Origin: a virus
Length of the DNA: 21,452 bases
Direction: 5' to 3' (one strand)
Virus record (IMG/VR): IMGVR_UViG_3300033153_012186
Location: 1 to 21,452 of that record
Numbering within the stretch: position 1 is the first letter of the stretch; every line of letters starts with the position of its first letter. Positions 7,297-16,230 of the stretch are shown piece after piece. The translations under genes were made by a program, and so were the position numbers. The notes under the pieces were generated by a model. That model was not told where the DNA came from and searched no databases. It worked only from the letters and a program-made list of their open reading frames with translations.

Positions 7297-8774
7297 CTTG
7301 CCCCCATCAAAAGAGATTTACGCTGCCACGCGCCTATACTCACAAAACCGTCATCCGGGGCCGGTCGGCCCGTGTTGAGACATGGGCTGCCAGGACGAAG
7401 CCGAAAATCGCTGCCGGCGGCGTTGATGAATTTTGGATCCACTTTAATCGAGTGAGAACCGATAATCGGCTCCATCCCGCCGGAATAATCGTTTTTGACA
7501 GGATCATCCAACGGGTCACCGTTAACATCAACGATACAGTTGTAATCGTTATAAGCGATAGTTCCACCGTTGGCCCCGACCAATATCCCGTGTCCATCCG
7601 CCTGTATGACCATGATGTTGTTGTAAGCAGTTACGATACCGGCGGCATTCCCCACCCATACCCCCGCTGTAGATTGATTATAGAATACATTATTCTTAAC
7701 AAGAGCAATTCCAGCGGCACGTATACCATAAACTCCACCAATAATTATATTGCCGATAAAGGTTCCGACGACACCGTTTTGTATTCCTACCGTCCCGGAA
7801 GCCGTAGATGAGGGGGTCTGCCATACGCAATCTATTGACGAGCTTCCTGTGGCAAGATTGAGTAAAAGCACGGCACAATCATCTCCATTCGCACAGCCTA
7901 TAAACCGTGCTGCACCGCCGGTAGTAAGGACCTGATAGACACTATCGAACCTGCAGTTTATAACGGTTAATCCCTCCGGAGTGTTTGGCGGATAAATTGC
8001 ATCTTCAGGTGAACTATTCGCTTCTGTATTGTACAGATACAAATTCCGCAGCACCACATTATCCGCACCGTCGATGGTAATGACGGGATACGCACCACCG
8101 TCAGCATCCAGCTTGACAAACCCCGTTGCCGAAATTCCATCGTTGTACGAATCTATCGGGGATTGATAATATGCCCCGCCATAATCCATATCACCTTGCA
8201 GCATCGCCGCATCACTCGGAGGATTGGTGTTGTACCCGATGATGTGCAGCTTTGTATTTTTAGTAACCGACCCAGCGCTTGTAATGCTGACAGTCGCTCC
8301 CGGAGTCTCATCCTTGTTCGTAAGAATAGATACGTCATAATCAGAGGCATCTGTGTTATCAACGGCATGTTGCAGAGTATCGAACGCACCGCCAAGATTG
8401 CAGATAGTTAAAGTGTTGTCATCATCGTTTCCCAAAGCTGTATCGATAGTAACAGTACCCGGCCCAACACTTAGAATTTCGTATCTGCCACTTATAACCT
8501 CAGCTCCTTCCATATACAGCACCATTCCCGGCACAGCATAAAGAAAATCATCTTCTGATGCTTCGGTGATAACTCCGGTAGTTGTGTTGTATGATGCACC
8601 CGGTGAGGTACCTATTGGTGCGCCATTGGCACCCATAAGATAATCAAGGATACCTTGTCCTGCATATGTATCGTAAAAGGCCTTGGTACATCCCCCAGCC
8701 TTACTGTTACCAGCCTTCGTACCTATACCGCCTACGAAGAAAACCGTTTCCTTAGTTGCGAATACCTCAGCCAT
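7293..8774 (-). CDS. Right-handed parallel beta-helix protein
   Basis: 493-aa protein with short repeated strands typical of a right-handed beta-helix: NVVLRNLYLYN, LTVINCRFDSV, ARFIGCANGDD, GTFIGNIIIGGVYGIRAAG, ALVKNNVFYN, IVTAYNNIMV, TIAYNDYNCI. The C-terminal tail DFRLRPGSPCLNTG is the motif that ends many pectate-lyase-like or choice-of-anchor beta-helix proteins. No signal peptide. Such proteins bind or cleave polysaccharide; in phages they are usually tailspikes. Here the gene is embedded in the head/connector block, coupled to both neighbours (TAATG and ATGA), so it could instead be a capsid-attached appendage. The region has lower GC than flanking genes, suggesting separate acquisition. 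Confidence 0.8.
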   Translation of the reverse strand: MAEVFATKETVFFVGGIGTKAGNSKAGGCTKAFYDTYAGQGILDYLMGANGAPIGTSPGASYNTTTGVITEASEDDFLYAVPGMVLYMEGAEVISGRYEILSVGPGTVTIDTALGNDDDNTLTICNLGGAFDTLQHAVDNTDASDYDVSILTNKDETPGATVSITSAGSVTKNTKLHIIGYNTNPPSDAAMLQGDMDYGGAYYQSPIDSYNDGISATGFVKLDADGGAYPVITIDGADNVVLRNLYLYNTEANSSPEDAIYPPNTPEGLTVINCRFDSVYQVLTTGGAARFIGCANGDDCAVLLLNLATGSSSIDCVWQTPSSTASGTVGIQNGVVGTFIGNIIIGGVYGIRAAGIALVKNNVFYNQSTAGVWVGNAAGIVTAYNNIMVIQADGHGILVGANGGTIAYNDYNCIVDVNGDPLDDPVKNDYSGGMEPIIGSHSIKVDPKFINAAGSDFRLRPGSPCLNTGRPAPDDGFVSIGAWQRKSLLMGAR

Positions 8775-9097
8775 TAGTCCACATCCTCCGGCCTGCCTTT
8801 AAGCCATAAAGTAACGCATGGTTTGCCACTCTGCCGGGTTATCTCGGCCTCGATGTCGGGGAAGTTTGCCCGCAGCCAGTCCCACGCCTGTGTCTTTAAC
8901 CGCTGGAGGTTTTCTTCGTCCTCCATACGCTGGGCACGCCGCAGCAGGAGGGCCTTCACCTTTTTGATAAACGTTGCCGACAATTTCGCGTCTGGAAACT
9001 GGTCCCTAATCTGCTGGGCCGTAACTCCGGCAAGCTGCTGATAAGACAAATTAGAATGCCTCTCGATGAGCTGCTTTGTTTTTGATGCCACACTCAT
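8774..9097 (-). CDS. Small helical protein of unknown function
   Basis: 107-aa protein starting at ATG 9097 (AGAGAT upstream). Residues about 14-48 (LSYQQLAGVTAQQIRDQF and following) resemble a helix-turn-helix-like bundle; a basic helix (KALLLRRAQRM) follows, then an acidic C-terminus. Stop overlaps the start of the beta-helix gene. It might be a nucleic-acid-binding or chaperone protein for the downstream gene; neither is supported by a motif. Confidence 0.5.
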   Translation of the reverse strand: MSVASKTKQLIERHSNLSYQQLAGVTAQQIRDQFPDAKLSATFIKKVKALLLRRAQRMEDEENLQRLKTQAWDWLRANFPDIEAEITRQSGKPCVTLWLKGRPEDVD

Positions 9098-9154
9098 TGT
9101 CAATCTCTTTTACGTCACTATTTCGTTTTATAACTGCCGTCCGGGTGAAGCTGC

Positions 9155-9715
9155 TTATTCTTTGGTGTCTGCGTCTGCTTCTGCTTCGACCGGGGTGGCT
9201 TCTTCTGTTTTGGTTTGTCCATCTGCATCATGATCCTCAACTTTCACGTCGGCCTTGCCGGGTTTGAGTTTTTCGATCTGCCCTGCGAGCCCGTCGCGTA
9301 CCCTCTGCGACTCATCGATGTCGATCTGCCGCAGTTCGATATCTATGTTGCACACCTCAATCTGATATTCAGCTTTTCTTTGCAGCAGGGCGAGGAGTTT
9401 GCTCTTCTTTTTGCACTTCGAGAGTTTGTCGACGAACTCCACAAGTTCTGCTTTTTGCTTTAGAAGCAGCTTGCGACCTTCGAAGTCTTTGGCCAGGACA
9501 TTATCCACCACGGCAAGCTGTTCCTGAAGCTGTGTGAGCTTTACCAGTGCCTTGTCTATGCGGGCGTCCTGGGGGGCAGGGACCTTTTTGTATTTGAGTT
9601 TGCCGGCCTTGCGGAGCTTCTTGGCGACGGGACCAGCAACCTGTTGCCTGACGCCCTTGAGAAACGTTCCTTCGGGACCTACATAACTGTTTTGTGGTAT
9701 GATCCACGTCTTCAT
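9155..9715 (-). CDS. Coiled-coil protein with basic N-terminus and acidic tail
   Basis: 186-aa protein from ATG 9715 (GGAG upstream); the frame extends to 9763 but that part overlaps the terminator-like hairpin. The N-terminus has MKTWIIPQNSYVGPEGTFLKG and then a lysine-rich region; residues about 60-160 form long charged helices likely to be coiled coil; the last 30 residues are Asp/Glu/Ala-rich. Gene order (after the capsid and its neighbour) suggests a head-associated or assembly protein, but no family was recognised. Confidence 0.55.
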   Translation of the reverse strand: MKTWIIPQNSYVGPEGTFLKGVRQQVAGPVAKKLRKAGKLKYKKVPAPQDARIDKALVKLTQLQEQLAVVDNVLAKDFEGRKLLLKQKAELVEFVDKLSKCKKKSKLLALLQRKAEYQIEVCNIDIELRQIDIDESQRVRDGLAGQIEKLKPGKADVKVEDHDADGQTKTEEATPVEAEADADTKE

Positions 9716-9761
9716 TTTAATTCTCCATTTCTGTCTTTTGACGCCAAAGTTTCTTTTGGCC

Positions 9762-9795
9762 AAAATACCCGCCCGCCGCGTGACGGGCGGGTATT
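9762..9795 (-). terminator. Terminator-like hairpin inside the late operon
   Basis: A perfect 12-bp stem (AATACCCGCCCG at 9764-9775, CGGGCGGGTATT at 9784-9795, 8-nt loop) is followed on the minus strand by TTTT (9762-9765). It lies between the stop at 9820 and the next start at 9715. Leaky termination here would make head genes more abundant than downstream genes. Confidence 0.6.
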
Positions 9796-9819
9796 GCTGT
9801 GATCTCGTTCATTTAACAC

Positions 9820-10281
9820 TTACGCCTCGATGATCTCGGCCAGTCCCATACCGGCGGCGTTTTCCGGCGACACATCAGCCGGGAATCCGATTGCATTGAT
9901 ACACAGAAAACTCGACGTGCCGGAACCATCGCCGGCGGTCGGGGCCTGCACACGCATGTACCGCTTGTGGCTCTTAGACAGATCCACATGGATGCCGTAC
10001 ATCTTGTTGTCGTCGGTTGCGCTGATCACCGCAGCCAGTGCAGCGTCGGCGACGGCGGTGTAGGTGCCGTCTGACGTGTCACACTCTTCGACCAGCGGCG
10101 GTGTCGTGGCCGCTGTGCTGCCAATCGCCGCCGCCAGCGACCCGGCCGTCAGGAGAAACAGAACAGAGCCGAGGCCCTGCGTGTCGATGTATGTGTTATT
10201 AGCAAAGGCGGTGTCATCTACGCCTTGCGGGCTCAGCAGCCGGGTGAATTTGGCTGCCTTAAGTAAAGCTCGTGCGTCCAT
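9820..10281 (-). CDS. Small structural protein next to the capsid (possible decoration protein)
   Basis: 153-aa beta-rich protein starting at ATG 10281 with AAGGA seven nt upstream; an upstream in-frame start lacks support. Sequence MDARALLKAAKFTRLL leads into a strand-rich body (LGSVLFLLTAGSLAAAIG, MYGIHVDLSKSHKRYMRVQA). Position directly downstream of the major capsid gene is where decoration or head-completion proteins are often found. No family motif recognised, so function is inferred from position. Confidence 0.55.
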   Translation of the reverse strand: MDARALLKAAKFTRLLSPQGVDDTAFANNTYIDTQGLGSVLFLLTAGSLAAAIGSTAATTPPLVEECDTSDGTYTAVADAALAAVISATDDNKMYGIHVDLSKSHKRYMRVQAPTAGDGSGTSSFLCINAIGFPADVSPENAAGMGLAEIIEA

Positions 10282-10339
10282 TTGATATCCTTTCTGACAA
10301 GTAACAACTATCAATTATCATTCGCGACAAAATCAACCT

Positions 10340-10365
10340 GGCTCCCCGGTAGACGCCGGGGCGCC
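10340..10365 (-). other. Intergenic hairpin after the capsid gene
   Basis: GGC-t-CCCCGG / CCGGGG-c-GCC stem with a 6-nt loop and one mismatch, in the gap between the capsid stop (10377) and the next gene. No T-run on either strand, so it is more likely an mRNA-stabilising or processing structure than a terminator. Confidence 0.4.
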
Positions 10366-10376
10366 GGATGTAAAAC

Positions 10377-11786
10377 TTACGATGCGGCGGTAGCCAGGGC
10401 GCAGATCGGACCTGCCTCGGGGGCGTCCGCATCCGCTGCGGTGCCGACGCCGTGGACATTAATGGCCACACGCTGCTTGCCACGGATCGCCAAAAGGCCC
10501 TGGTCGAAGTATCTCTGATCGCTCTCGGCGATCTCGACGCCGCCACGCGTGCCGAGGTAAGAGCCCATCGTCAGATTGCCGAAGATTGCGCATATCGTGC
10601 TGATGGCTGTGGCCTTGGGCATGACCTGGACAAACTCCACAGGGTAGGACAGCCAGTTCTTCTCGCGGACGCCTGCGCCGTTGATTACCTCCATCGCGGT
10701 CGCTCCGGACTGGGCCAGTGCCAGCTTGACCATTATGGTCGCGTAGAAGTAGCGATGTACAAACCACTTGGCACGTCCATCATCAGCGATCTCCGGCAGG
10801 ACGCCGACGACCTTCTCGAAGTCGCCGATAACCAACTCGCCAAACGTATCACCGGAGCCGACGATCCGGCCGTAGATATTGGTCAGGTCCGAGTCAACCG
10901 CATTTAGTGCACCAACGATGCCGGTGTGGCCGAAATAGGTGCTTGTGCCATCTCCGAGGAAGCCGCACATATCCTCCTGCTTGCCAAAGGCCTGCAGTAT
11001 CTGGCCGCCGATCAGCTCGCCTATGGCTATGGCCGAGTCGGCCTCCAGGTCCAGGCCGATTGCCGTAAGGGTCAGCCATGTCTTGGAAAGGAGGTTAAGG
11101 ACGGCGATCGTCGGGGCACTCTGCGTGATCGTTCCACCCTCACCGGGGCAATACACGGTCAGGCCGCTCGACAGCTTCGGAACCATCGACGAGGACGAGC
11201 CCATCGGATAGACGGTCGTATTCGCACGGAACTTGCTGTAACGCTCCTGGATGGCGATCAGGTTGGGGATTGTCTCGATAGACACCAGGGCACTTCCTCC
11301 GGTCATGGATGAGCCGGTCATGGCCTTGACATCCTTGGTGTCGAAGTTGATGGACTTGCCATCTTCGTTGAGCCAGTTAACATCGATGCCCATGTCATCT
11401 AATATCTTGAGGGCCTTGGTAGCCTTGCCGGCTGCACGTCCGGCGCCTGCCAGGACAAACAGGCCGAAAATCTTGGCATCGTGCGGCGAACGGAAGATGC
11501 CATTCCATCCACCATCTTGGTCCTTAAGTGCCTCGTAATCGTTGCGGCCAAGCCGCTTGAGTTGCTTGGTCATGTTGGCAGCAAGCTCTTTGACCTCTTC
11601 CATGGTCGCGGCAACTTCCTGCTGCCTCTCCTGGAGCTGGGCAACGGCTGCCTTATCGGTCTCGATCCTTTCATCGATCAGGTCGAGAACCTCCTGTTTC
11701 GACGCCTTGTTATTCTTGATGTCCTCGAGACCCTTTTCAATCTTGTCACAGGTCTCTTGTAATTTTTTTTCTACTGGTTCTGGCAT
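10377..11786 (-). CDS. HK97-type major capsid protein with N-terminal scaffold domain
   Basis: 469-aa protein forming the capsid shell. Residues 1-82 are a highly charged coiled coil (VEKKLQETCDKIEKGLEDIK and following), equivalent to the delta/scaffold domain that the protease removes. After a linker, GSALVSIETIPNLIAIQERYSKFR, VPKLSSGLTVYCPGEGGTI and KTWLTLTAIGLDLEADSAIA match the N-arm, E-loop and spine-helix order of HK97 capsids, and GFLGDGTSTYFGHTGI is the conserved G-rich loop seen in the family. Start ATG 11786 with GGAGG; two nt from the protease stop. Expected partner: the protease at 11789. Confidence 0.92.
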   Translation of the reverse strand: MPEPVEKKLQETCDKIEKGLEDIKNNKASKQEVLDLIDERIETDKAAVAQLQERQQEVAATMEEVKELAANMTKQLKRLGRNDYEALKDQDGGWNGIFRSPHDAKIFGLFVLAGAGRAAGKATKALKILDDMGIDVNWLNEDGKSINFDTKDVKAMTGSSMTGGSALVSIETIPNLIAIQERYSKFRANTTVYPMGSSSSMVPKLSSGLTVYCPGEGGTITQSAPTIAVLNLLSKTWLTLTAIGLDLEADSAIAIGELIGGQILQAFGKQEDMCGFLGDGTSTYFGHTGIVGALNAVDSDLTNIYGRIVGSGDTFGELVIGDFEKVVGVLPEIADDGRAKWFVHRYFYATIMVKLALAQSGATAMEVINGAGVREKNWLSYPVEFVQVMPKATAISTICAIFGNLTMGSYLGTRGGVEIAESDQRYFDQGLLAIRGKQRVAINVHGVGTAADADAPEAGPICALATAAS

Positions 11787-11788
11787 AA

Positions 11789-12568
11789 TCAGCCTCCATA
11801 AGAATTGATTAGTGTTTGCAGTTTATCCAACAGTTGTCCGGGCTTTTCCATATCGCCGGCGGATGGTTCGGAGGGGCTGCCGGACAGCTCGCCAAACTCC
11901 GCCAATTCGCCGGAATCGATAATCAACATGTCTTTCACCTCATCAATGCTTGCCTCGATACGGGAGGCGAAATTGTCGAGGGAAGTTTTTATCTCAGTTA
12001 CGAGTGAGTCCTTCGAGGACTTGAGGCCATCCTGCTCCGGTTGTTGCTGGAGCCAGGCGAAGTCTTTGATCTTCGAGAGGGCCTGTCGGTTGGAGCCGAC
12101 GGGAACGCAGGATATTTCATAAAGCTCTATCTTGGTGATCACAAAGAGCCGTCGCTCCTTGACAACCTCTTCGTGGCCCTCCAGCGTGCGGAATCCGATA
12201 GAGACCGCTCGCATATGCTTATCGCGATAGAGCTGCCAGTACTCCTCACCGAGGGCTGTCTTGGCAAAGACCAGATCCATCTCCGAATGATGCTTAAGCG
12301 CGCGAAACGAGTCGGTATCCCACGAGCCGATGACCGGGGACGATCCATTGCTGAGCCTGTGCTGGTGACAGGCCAGAGCGGTTGGATTTTTTGCAAAATC
12401 CTTCATGGCCTCCACTACCGCCGAGACCTCTACCCGCTCGTCGTCACGGTCAACCTTGTCGGATGAAATAATAAAACGCACTGACCGTCGCTCTTCATTG
12501 ATCGCATCTTTCACGTCGGCGACAAACGCCAGAAAATGCTTCATAGTTTCTGTTTCAAAATTAGGCAT
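11789..12568 (-). CDS. HK97-family prohead protease
   Basis: 259-aa serine protease that cleaves the capsid scaffold during head maturation. From ATG 12568 (AGGAG upstream), RFIISSDKVDRDDERV (31-46) is the family's N-terminal strand, LACHQHRL contains the likely catalytic His (68 or 70), HMRAVSIGFR the likely catalytic Ser123, and ELYEISCVPVGSNRQA (148-163) is the strongly conserved substrate-strand motif. The C-terminal 90 residues are acidic and helical and may act as an assembly tether. Sits between portal and capsid, the normal HK97 order. Confidence 0.92.
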   Translation of the reverse strand: MPNFETETMKHFLAFVADVKDAINEERRSVRFIISSDKVDRDDERVEVSAVVEAMKDFAKNPTALACHQHRLSNGSSPVIGSWDTDSFRALKHHSEMDLVFAKTALGEEYWQLYRDKHMRAVSIGFRTLEGHEEVVKERRLFVITKIELYEISCVPVGSNRQALSKIKDFAWLQQQPEQDGLKSSKDSLVTEIKTSLDNFASRIEASIDEVKDMLIIDSGELAEFGELSGSPSEPSAGDMEKPGQLLDKLQTLINSYGG

Positions 12569-12578
12569 AATTGCACTC

Positions 12579-14879
12579 CTATGCGACAAAAGATTTCATT
12601 TCGTAATAGCTAAAAAACTTGACCGTGTCGTAATAATCCAGGTCAAGGGATTTGCCCGCCACGTACCGGGCGATGGCCATACAGCGGCAGTTGGCAATAT
12701 TGGCAGCGGAACCTGCCGGATCGCCTGGATACATAAGCCTCTCACCGCCGACGGTAAACGGCTGGTCTATCGGGATGCCGGCGGCGGAGTCGGCCTCGGC
12801 CTGCCTGTGCGTATCCCGAACGTTGCTGTCCCGGCTTGTCAGCCATGACCTGGTTTCGACGCCGCTGGACTTCATGCCTTCATGACGCCCCGTCGATACA
12901 GCGCCGGACGTCTGCGTGCGGGCGATCCCCCTCGCCCGGTTATGCTTGATGCCCAGCGCGTCGGTCAGACGCCCGGTCAGGTCCTTGAGCCCTTCTCCCT
13001 TTTCAAGACCTGTCTTCAACTGCCGGGCGACTCGGTCCTGCGTCGTCTTGTTGATCTTGGTGATCTTGTGCGAGCTGACGGTAATCGCCCGCCTGACGGC
13101 CGGGCTGAGCTTTGCCTGGCGGACTGCGGCTTCGAGGTCATCGCCGGTAAGTCCGGCGATCTCGATGATCGACTGGCGGATGCCAAGCTCGGCGCCCCTC
13201 TCGCAAAATGTTTTGTTGATGACCTTGATTTTTCCACTCTCAACTTTCATGTCAAAGACCACACGGGCGATTATATCGTTGGCGCTTTTTGCGCCTTTTT
13301 GCTCCAGGGCCTTCGCGAGCTTGTCGGTGAGGATACGTCGTTGCCGCTGCAGGTATGAGCGGACGGCGGCGGTGTATTCTTTTTCCAGGCCCACCCACGA
13401 GACAGTCCACTTGCGCCAGATTCGCAACTTTTGCTGCTCGGTGTCTTTTTTAACAACAGAAGGCTCGGCCTGTTTAACGTACTTGCCTTCGTCTTCATCT
13501 TCATCGCTTTCACCTTCCGGCAGCGATGGGCCGAGAACCGCGTCGATGCCGCCTTCAAGGGCGAACTTCGCGGGGACCAGTCCCATAGATACCCACCAGT
13601 CGTCGCCCCACGGCACATGCTCAAACGGCAGGTCGAATGCGTCGATGCACTGATTAAGAGGCACACCTCTTTCGGTGTACTTCAGCACTTTTTCCGCACG
13701 CTCGCGGACCATTTCCTGCATCGTCGGATGATCCTCGATCGCGAACCAGGCGAACAGGTTTTGCCCGGACTGCAACGATTTTATTTTTGCCGCCCGATAC
13801 GACGACTTACGTGTTAGAGATCGCTGGGACGAACAATAGCTTCGGGATTGGGCAGGGGTGACGGCCTTGTACCCCCGGCTGCGGTGTCTGAAGCGGCTCA
13901 GGATGCCGTCGGTGACATGCTCTGCGATAAATGACAGGGTAGGAGCGATGGTGTTGGCGATAAACCGCTGCTGGGCCGGACCGTGCGAGTACTGGGCCTC
14001 GGAGTTGAGGCCGACGATCTCCGGCGGCACACCCATAAGGGCACATATCTCGGCGGCATCGAATTTACGCAGCTCGATCATCTCCATCTCAGCCATAGTC
14101 TGGGCCAGCCTTTTAAGGTCGGCACCGCCGGTCATCAGGCATGTCTTGCCAGCATTATGGGCGCCTTTGTGACGCGACTCGAACTGGCTGATTAACATGC
14201 GCCTTTCGTCGTCGCCCAGCGAGCCGGGGACGGTTATCAGATTGCCGATCTTGCCGCCGTTGGCCAGGGCAGCCTCGTTGAGCAACGATGCCTGATATGA
14301 ACTGGAGATCGCGATCTTGCCGGCGGTCGTCGGGCCGATGCCGCGATAGGCATCGTACGGATTATAATCGACGAGCGGGTGCACATCTTCCAGGAACAGA
14401 GGGATGCGGTCTCCGCCGGGCAACCGGAGCATGTAGCCAACGAGTTCGCCGCGACGGATGACGGGTTTTAGCTGGTCCTTGCCGACGACGAGGATGGACG
14501 TCGGACGGACTATGTCGATGTCGGCAAATACCCAATACACCTCCCGGTCCAGGGCCAGGTAGCCGGCTGTCTCGCTAATGAAAGTTGTAAAAGACATCTT
14601 CGGGTTGCGGAACAACAGATCATACGCCTCGCCCGATTCGACGATCTTATCGGCCTCAGTCGAGATCATCATCTGAACGGAGCGACACGCCTTGATCACC
14701 TCGTTAACGCAAATATAAAGCCAGCTTGTCTGGGCGTACGGCAGGGGCGGTCGATTGGGCGTTGCTCCGTCGAGGTCCAATCCACGGTCCCAGGGCTGGG
14801 CAAGAGCACTTAGACTAATCTGGCCGTCCTTGGCGGTCTGGTCTGCCTGGTCTTTTGTTTTAGCGTCATCCATAGTCAT
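12579..14879 (-). CDS. Portal protein fused to Mu gpF-like head morphogenesis domain
   Basis: 766 aa, far longer than a typical portal (400-500 aa). Residues about 45-430 are an HK97-type portal: TSWLYICVNEVIKACRSV, GYLALDREVYWVFADID, the AISSSYQASLLNEAALANGG stem region, and LRKFDAAEICALMGVPPEIV with a downstream conserved Asn-containing loop. After an acidic linker (ESDEDEDEGK), the C-terminal part (about 560-740) is a Mu gpF/SPP1 gp7-type domain: RTQTSGAVSTGRHEG, SRDSNVRDTHR, YPGDPAGSAANIANCRC. In most phages these are separate neighbouring genes. The reading frame is continuous with no stop, so the fusion is genuine in this sequence. Start overlaps the terminase stop (ATGA) and has no strong ribosome site, so translation is probably coupled. 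Confidence 0.9.
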   Translation of the reverse strand: MTMDDAKTKDQADQTAKDGQISLSALAQPWDRGLDLDGATPNRPPLPYAQTSWLYICVNEVIKACRSVQMMISTEADKIVESGEAYDLLFRNPKMSFTTFISETAGYLALDREVYWVFADIDIVRPTSILVVGKDQLKPVIRRGELVGYMLRLPGGDRIPLFLEDVHPLVDYNPYDAYRGIGPTTAGKIAISSSYQASLLNEAALANGGKIGNLITVPGSLGDDERRMLISQFESRHKGAHNAGKTCLMTGGADLKRLAQTMAEMEMIELRKFDAAEICALMGVPPEIVGLNSEAQYSHGPAQQRFIANTIAPTLSFIAEHVTDGILSRFRHRSRGYKAVTPAQSRSYCSSQRSLTRKSSYRAAKIKSLQSGQNLFAWFAIEDHPTMQEMVRERAEKVLKYTERGVPLNQCIDAFDLPFEHVPWGDDWWVSMGLVPAKFALEGGIDAVLGPSLPEGESDEDEDEGKYVKQAEPSVVKKDTEQQKLRIWRKWTVSWVGLEKEYTAAVRSYLQRQRRILTDKLAKALEQKGAKSANDIIARVVFDMKVESGKIKVINKTFCERGAELGIRQSIIEIAGLTGDDLEAAVRQAKLSPAVRRAITVSSHKITKINKTTQDRVARQLKTGLEKGEGLKDLTGRLTDALGIKHNRARGIARTQTSGAVSTGRHEGMKSSGVETRSWLTSRDSNVRDTHRQAEADSAAGIPIDQPFTVGGERLMYPGDPAGSAANIANCRCMAIARYVAGKSLDLDYYDTVKFFSYYEMKSFVA

Positions 14880-16216
14880 AACCAGAGTATTTCCGGCTTA
14901 ACAGGGTTATGGGCGGCTTCACAGACCAGGGCGAATGCCCAAAAGTCGTCAGCGTGCCCTTCCTTTGTAACCGCCGCGTCGTAACGGACATTGCCAGCGG
15001 CGGTGATTGTCTTCTTGATCGCGTGGAAACTCTCGCGCACGGCCATGTCATCCGGCAGGCGGCAACGGCGGTCCTCCATTCGGCTCACCACCAGGGATGC
15101 CAGGTGCTCTTTGATGGGGCCGGTGAACTTGACCTTCTCGATACGATTGGTTCCGACCTTTTTTTGAAGTGATTCCACAAGCATGTCGCCGATACCCGAC
15201 GCGTCGCCGCAACCACGGACAACCTTCGGGTCACTCATTACATCAGTCAGGACCTTTAACTGTGTGTCATACGGACAGGCCTTAAGTGCGATGCGTTTGC
15301 GAATGACTAAGATGTCACCGACCATCTCGGCCTTCCAGATACTCGTCAGGTGTTTCTCGCGGCCAACGTCAAAGCCGACATACTTCGGACCATTGCCTTC
15401 GGTCTCCATACAAAGCGGGTCTTCGCATGCCTGATACAGGTCGTAGGGGATCAGTGTCGATGCCGCCGAGGATGGGATACACATATACTCACGGTTAAAC
15501 GCATCCTGATTGCGGGCCTTGGCTCGGCACTCGGCCAGCAGCCTTTCGCGGGCGTCGGGATCGATGTGGTCCAGTTTGTAAATCTTCTCGGCCAGGCCCT
15601 GGTCGATGGCGACGGTGATCGGCGTGAAGTGATAACTCCACGCCAATGTCCGGGCCTGGGCCCAGGTCAGCTCACCGGCCTCAACACGTTTGACCAGGCT
15701 GACAAGCTTGTCGAACTCGGAACCCTCGGCGTTGCGGGTGGTAAGTATGCTCAGGTCGTAGCCCCACGTGGTAACGGGCGTGGCGGCATCGAGCATCTCG
15801 CCGGGCTTATCATGCCAGTCGAACTCGTCAAGGCATACATCGCCGCCCTTGGACCGAAACCGCCTCGGATTAGATGTCATACAATTAATGCGGCTGCCGC
15901 TGTGCGGGAACCGGGTCACGTAGTTGGTGTATTTTTTGCCCTCGTCATCTACAAGCTGCTCGGAGAAGTGGTCGGCGATGGCATCGACCATCTTGCACCA
16001 TTGCTGGCAGTACAGGCTGAACTCCACAGCCGACGACTCGTCCGCCGAGGAAAACCAGTAGTCCCGTTTTTCACTGCTCAGGTTGCGTCGGCGGACGGCA
16101 CGGTAGCTCTCGGCGTAGGTTGCTCCAATCCGCCGACTCTTGTCCCAGAGCTTGAACCGTCTATCATCCCTGATCCAGTCAACCTGGTACGGCAGGAAGT
16201 AGCCGGTCGGCAACAA
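14876..16216 (-). CDS. Terminase large subunit (Mu gp28-like)
   Basis: 446-aa motor ATPase/nuclease that packages DNA through the portal. FLPYQVDWIRD (7-17) is the typical opening; WDKSRRIGATYAES (24-37) is the gp28-type Walker A replacement lacking a classic GKS; VCLDEFDW (127-134) is Walker B; YVGFDVGREKHLTSIW (279-294) with Asp283, GDASGIG (337-343) with Asp338 and HADDFWAFAL (421-430) are the RNase H-like nuclease metal sites. Start is uncertain: TTG at 16216 (or the next TTG at 16213) with no good ribosome site, and the frame is open further upstream inside the small-subunit gene. Immediately follows the small subunit, as in Mu. Confidence 0.92.
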   Translation of the reverse strand: MLPTGYFLPYQVDWIRDDRRFKLWDKSRRIGATYAESYRAVRRRNLSSEKRDYWFSSADESSAVEFSLYCQQWCKMVDAIADHFSEQLVDDEGKKYTNYVTRFPHSGSRINCMTSNPRRFRSKGGDVCLDEFDWHDKPGEMLDAATPVTTWGYDLSILTTRNAEGSEFDKLVSLVKRVEAGELTWAQARTLAWSYHFTPITVAIDQGLAEKIYKLDHIDPDARERLLAECRAKARNQDAFNREYMCIPSSAASTLIPYDLYQACEDPLCMETEGNGPKYVGFDVGREKHLTSIWKAEMVGDILVIRKRIALKACPYDTQLKVLTDVMSDPKVVRGCGDASGIGDMLVESLQKKVGTNRIEKVKFTGPIKEHLASLVVSRMEDRRCRLPDDMAVRESFHAIKKTITAAGNVRYDAAVTKEGHADDFWAFALVCEAAHNPVKPEILWL

Positions 16217-16230
16217 GTTATCTGTTTTTG

